This document shows, one piece after another, positions 5,372 through 6,575 of a stretch of DNA of 6,575 nt (the stretch's first letter is position 1; each line of letters begins with the position of its first letter). Made by a program: the position numbers and the translations under genes. The DNA lies in assembly GCA_028709565.1 (NCBI GenBank), contig JAQVWU010000171.1:1-6575 (forward strand). The letters are read 5' to 3'. Below the pieces are notes generated by a model, which worked only from the letters and a program-made list of their open reading frames with translations, was not told the DNA's origin and did not search any database. This DNA is from Eubacteriales bacterium (GTDB lineage Bacteria; Bacillota; Clostridia; Oscillospirales; CAG-272).

Positions 5372-6575
5372 AAGCGTATTTAATACAAATCAAACAGGGA
5401 ACACAGAAACCGTTATTTTTATCGATAGCGCTCCTCTGTGCCGCCCTGTTTTTGGTTTTTTTATCCTGCAGCCATAACGATCAGGAGCAGGAGGAGACAA
5501 GGGATCCGCCTTCATACGAGGGCTTCCGCATTGCGTCATACAGCTGTGATTATTCCCGCGGTAAGCTCACGGGCAAAACATACCAGCCGCTGTACGCCGG
5601 TGTGCCCTCCTCATATGTGCGCGCCTCCGCCCATCTCGGTTATAAATTTGTCGGCTGGAGCGACGGATATATGTCGCCGACCCGCCGCGGCGATATCATA
5701 TACGATGATACGGAGACAGAGGCACTCTTCGATTATGATTTTATGGGTCTGCCCGTAATTGCCGTTGACACCCTGAACGGACGCGCCATAGACTCACGTG
5801 ATTATTATATCCAGACAACCTTTTCGGTTTACGGCGCCGCGTCCGATGAACATAATATCGCGAATATACCCGGCAGAATCCGGGGCCGGGGCAACGCCAC
5901 ATGGAACATCATGGATAAAAAATCCTACCGGCTGCAGTTTGACGAAAGTATAAATCTGCTCGGTATTGACACGGGGAACGCAAAAAGCTGGGTGCTGCTC
6001 GCCAATCACTGCGATCAGTCCATGTTCCGCAACCGTATGGGGTTTGAACTGGGCAACAGGTTCGAGGGCATTGAATGTTCGTCCTCCAATGCTTTTGTGG
6101 ACCTGTATGTGAACGGGCGTTATAACGGTGTTTATCTGCTGTGCGAGCAGGTGGAGGTGCAGAAAAACAGGGTAAATATTAAGCAAACCACAGAAATCGA
6201 CAGCGGTTATTTCATCGAGCTTGACCGCTATTACGAAGGCGCCGAAAACGTTGACCATTTCTGGGTATACGGTCTGCCCTATTCCATAAAAAGCGATACC
6301 AAATCACCCGAACAGGTGAGATATCTCATAGATTATTTCAAGGCGGTGGAAGACGCCATAATGTCGGGCGACCGTTCCGCCTTTGAAGCGCTTGTTGATG
6401 TCCGGTCCTGCGTTGACATGTATATACTGCAGGAATTTATGAAGAACATAGACGTCGGCTGGTCTTCCTTTTTCATGTATATCAAGGAAGACGGCGGCAA
6501 GCTCTACTACGGTCCGCCCTGGGATTTTGATATTGCCGCCGGCAACGACAACCGTCTGGACAACGGCAGCGCGGA
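5368..6575 (+). CDS. CotH-kinase-family lipoprotein with InlB-like N-terminal module (3' end outside window)
   Basis: The frame is open without a stop from the ATG at 5368 to the window edge, 402 residues. A short basic N-region (1-14), a hydrophobic stretch (15-32) and the lipobox-like VFLSC (30-34) predict export and lipid attachment at Cys34. Phe at -3 is unusual but allowed by the PROSITE lipoprotein pattern. A polar linker leads to a region (about 52-124) whose GYKFVGWSDG (91-100) and closing TEALFDYDF (117-125) resemble a divergent InlB B-repeat. The CotH domain follows: IRGRGNATW (171-179), KKSYRLQFD (184-192), WVLLANHCDQSMFRNRM (208-224), VDLYVNGRYNGVYLLCEQV (244-262), GYFIELD (280-286) and GPPWDFDIAAGN (382-393). 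CotH of Bacillus is an atypical kinase for coat proteins; here an exposed, membrane-anchored role is inferred. No ribosome binding site is visible; the ATGA overlap with the PHP gene implies translational coupling. Confidence 0.88.
   Translation, partial: MKAYLIQIKQGTQKPLFLSIALLCAALFLVFLSCSHNDQEQEETRDPPSYEGFRIASYSCDYSRGKLTGKTYQPLYAGVPSSYVRASAHLGYKFVGWSDGYMSPTRRGDIIYDDTETEALFDYDFMGLPVIAVDTLNGRAIDSRDYYIQTTFSVYGAASDEHNIANIPGRIRGRGNATWNIMDKKSYRLQFDESINLLGIDTGNAKSWVLLANHCDQSMFRNRMGFELGNRFEGIECSSSNAFVDLYVNGRYNGVYLLCEQVEVQKNRVNIKQTTEIDSGYFIELDRYYEGAENVDHFWVYGLPYSIKSDTKSPEQVRYLIDYFKAVEDAIMSGDRSAFEALVDVRSCVDMYILQEFMKNIDVGWSSFFMYIKEDGGKLYYGPPWDFDIAAGNDNRLDNGSA

Noticed and set aside
5438..5758. A 106-codon plus-strand open frame within the CotH-like gene.
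   Set aside because: It is out of frame with the lipoprotein and InlB-like/CotH sequence, which is continuous through this region, and its product is low-complexity and unrecognised.

Overview
The window is a compact, entirely plus-strand gene cluster from what is most likely a moderately GC-rich member of the Clostridia (Bacillota), perhaps an uncultured gut lineage. That placement is inferred from the DnaD-like protein next to a DnaI-type helicase loader, a Rex repressor, strong AAAGG/GGAG ribosome binding sites, and a CotH-domain lipoprotein with an InlB-like module. No gene contains a visible frameshift. There is no RNA gene, insertion sequence or CRISPR array, and no gene-free stretch longer than about 60 bases.

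Layout from left to right: the C-terminal two thirds of tsaD (tRNA t6A synthesis; start lies outside the window); an isocitrate dehydrogenase-type enzyme; rex (NADH/NAD+ sensing repressor); a DnaD-domain replication protein; a DnaC/DnaI-type helicase-loader ATPase with an N-terminal zinc-finger-like Cys motif; a PHP-domain phosphoesterase; and the start of a secreted CotH-kinase-fold lipoprotein that runs off the right edge. Gaps between genes are 38, 6, 18, 60 and 46 bases, and the last pair overlaps by 4 bases (ATGA). The cluster could therefore be read as one long transcript. An internal promoter candidate sits in the largest gap, just before the helicase-loader gene (TAGACA, 17 bases, TATAAT).

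Functionally the cluster divides into a translation-fidelity/redox part (tsaD, isocitrate dehydrogenase, rex), a replication-initiation pair (dnaD-like and dnaC/dnaI-like), and a pair of less certain role (PHP phosphoesterase and CotH lipoprotein). Isocitrate dehydrogenase makes reduced nicotinamide cofactor and Rex senses it, so their near-fusion (6-base gap, same reading frame) makes metabolic sense. Continuation into the replication genes suggests, as inference only, that redox state and replication initiation could be co-expressed.

I see no clearly new multi-gene defence or mobile system. The points most worth a second look are the promoter that would give a 14-base leader, the altered nucleotide-binding glycine motif in Rex, the unusual cofactor loop of the isocitrate dehydrogenase, and the InlB-like/CotH lipoprotein.
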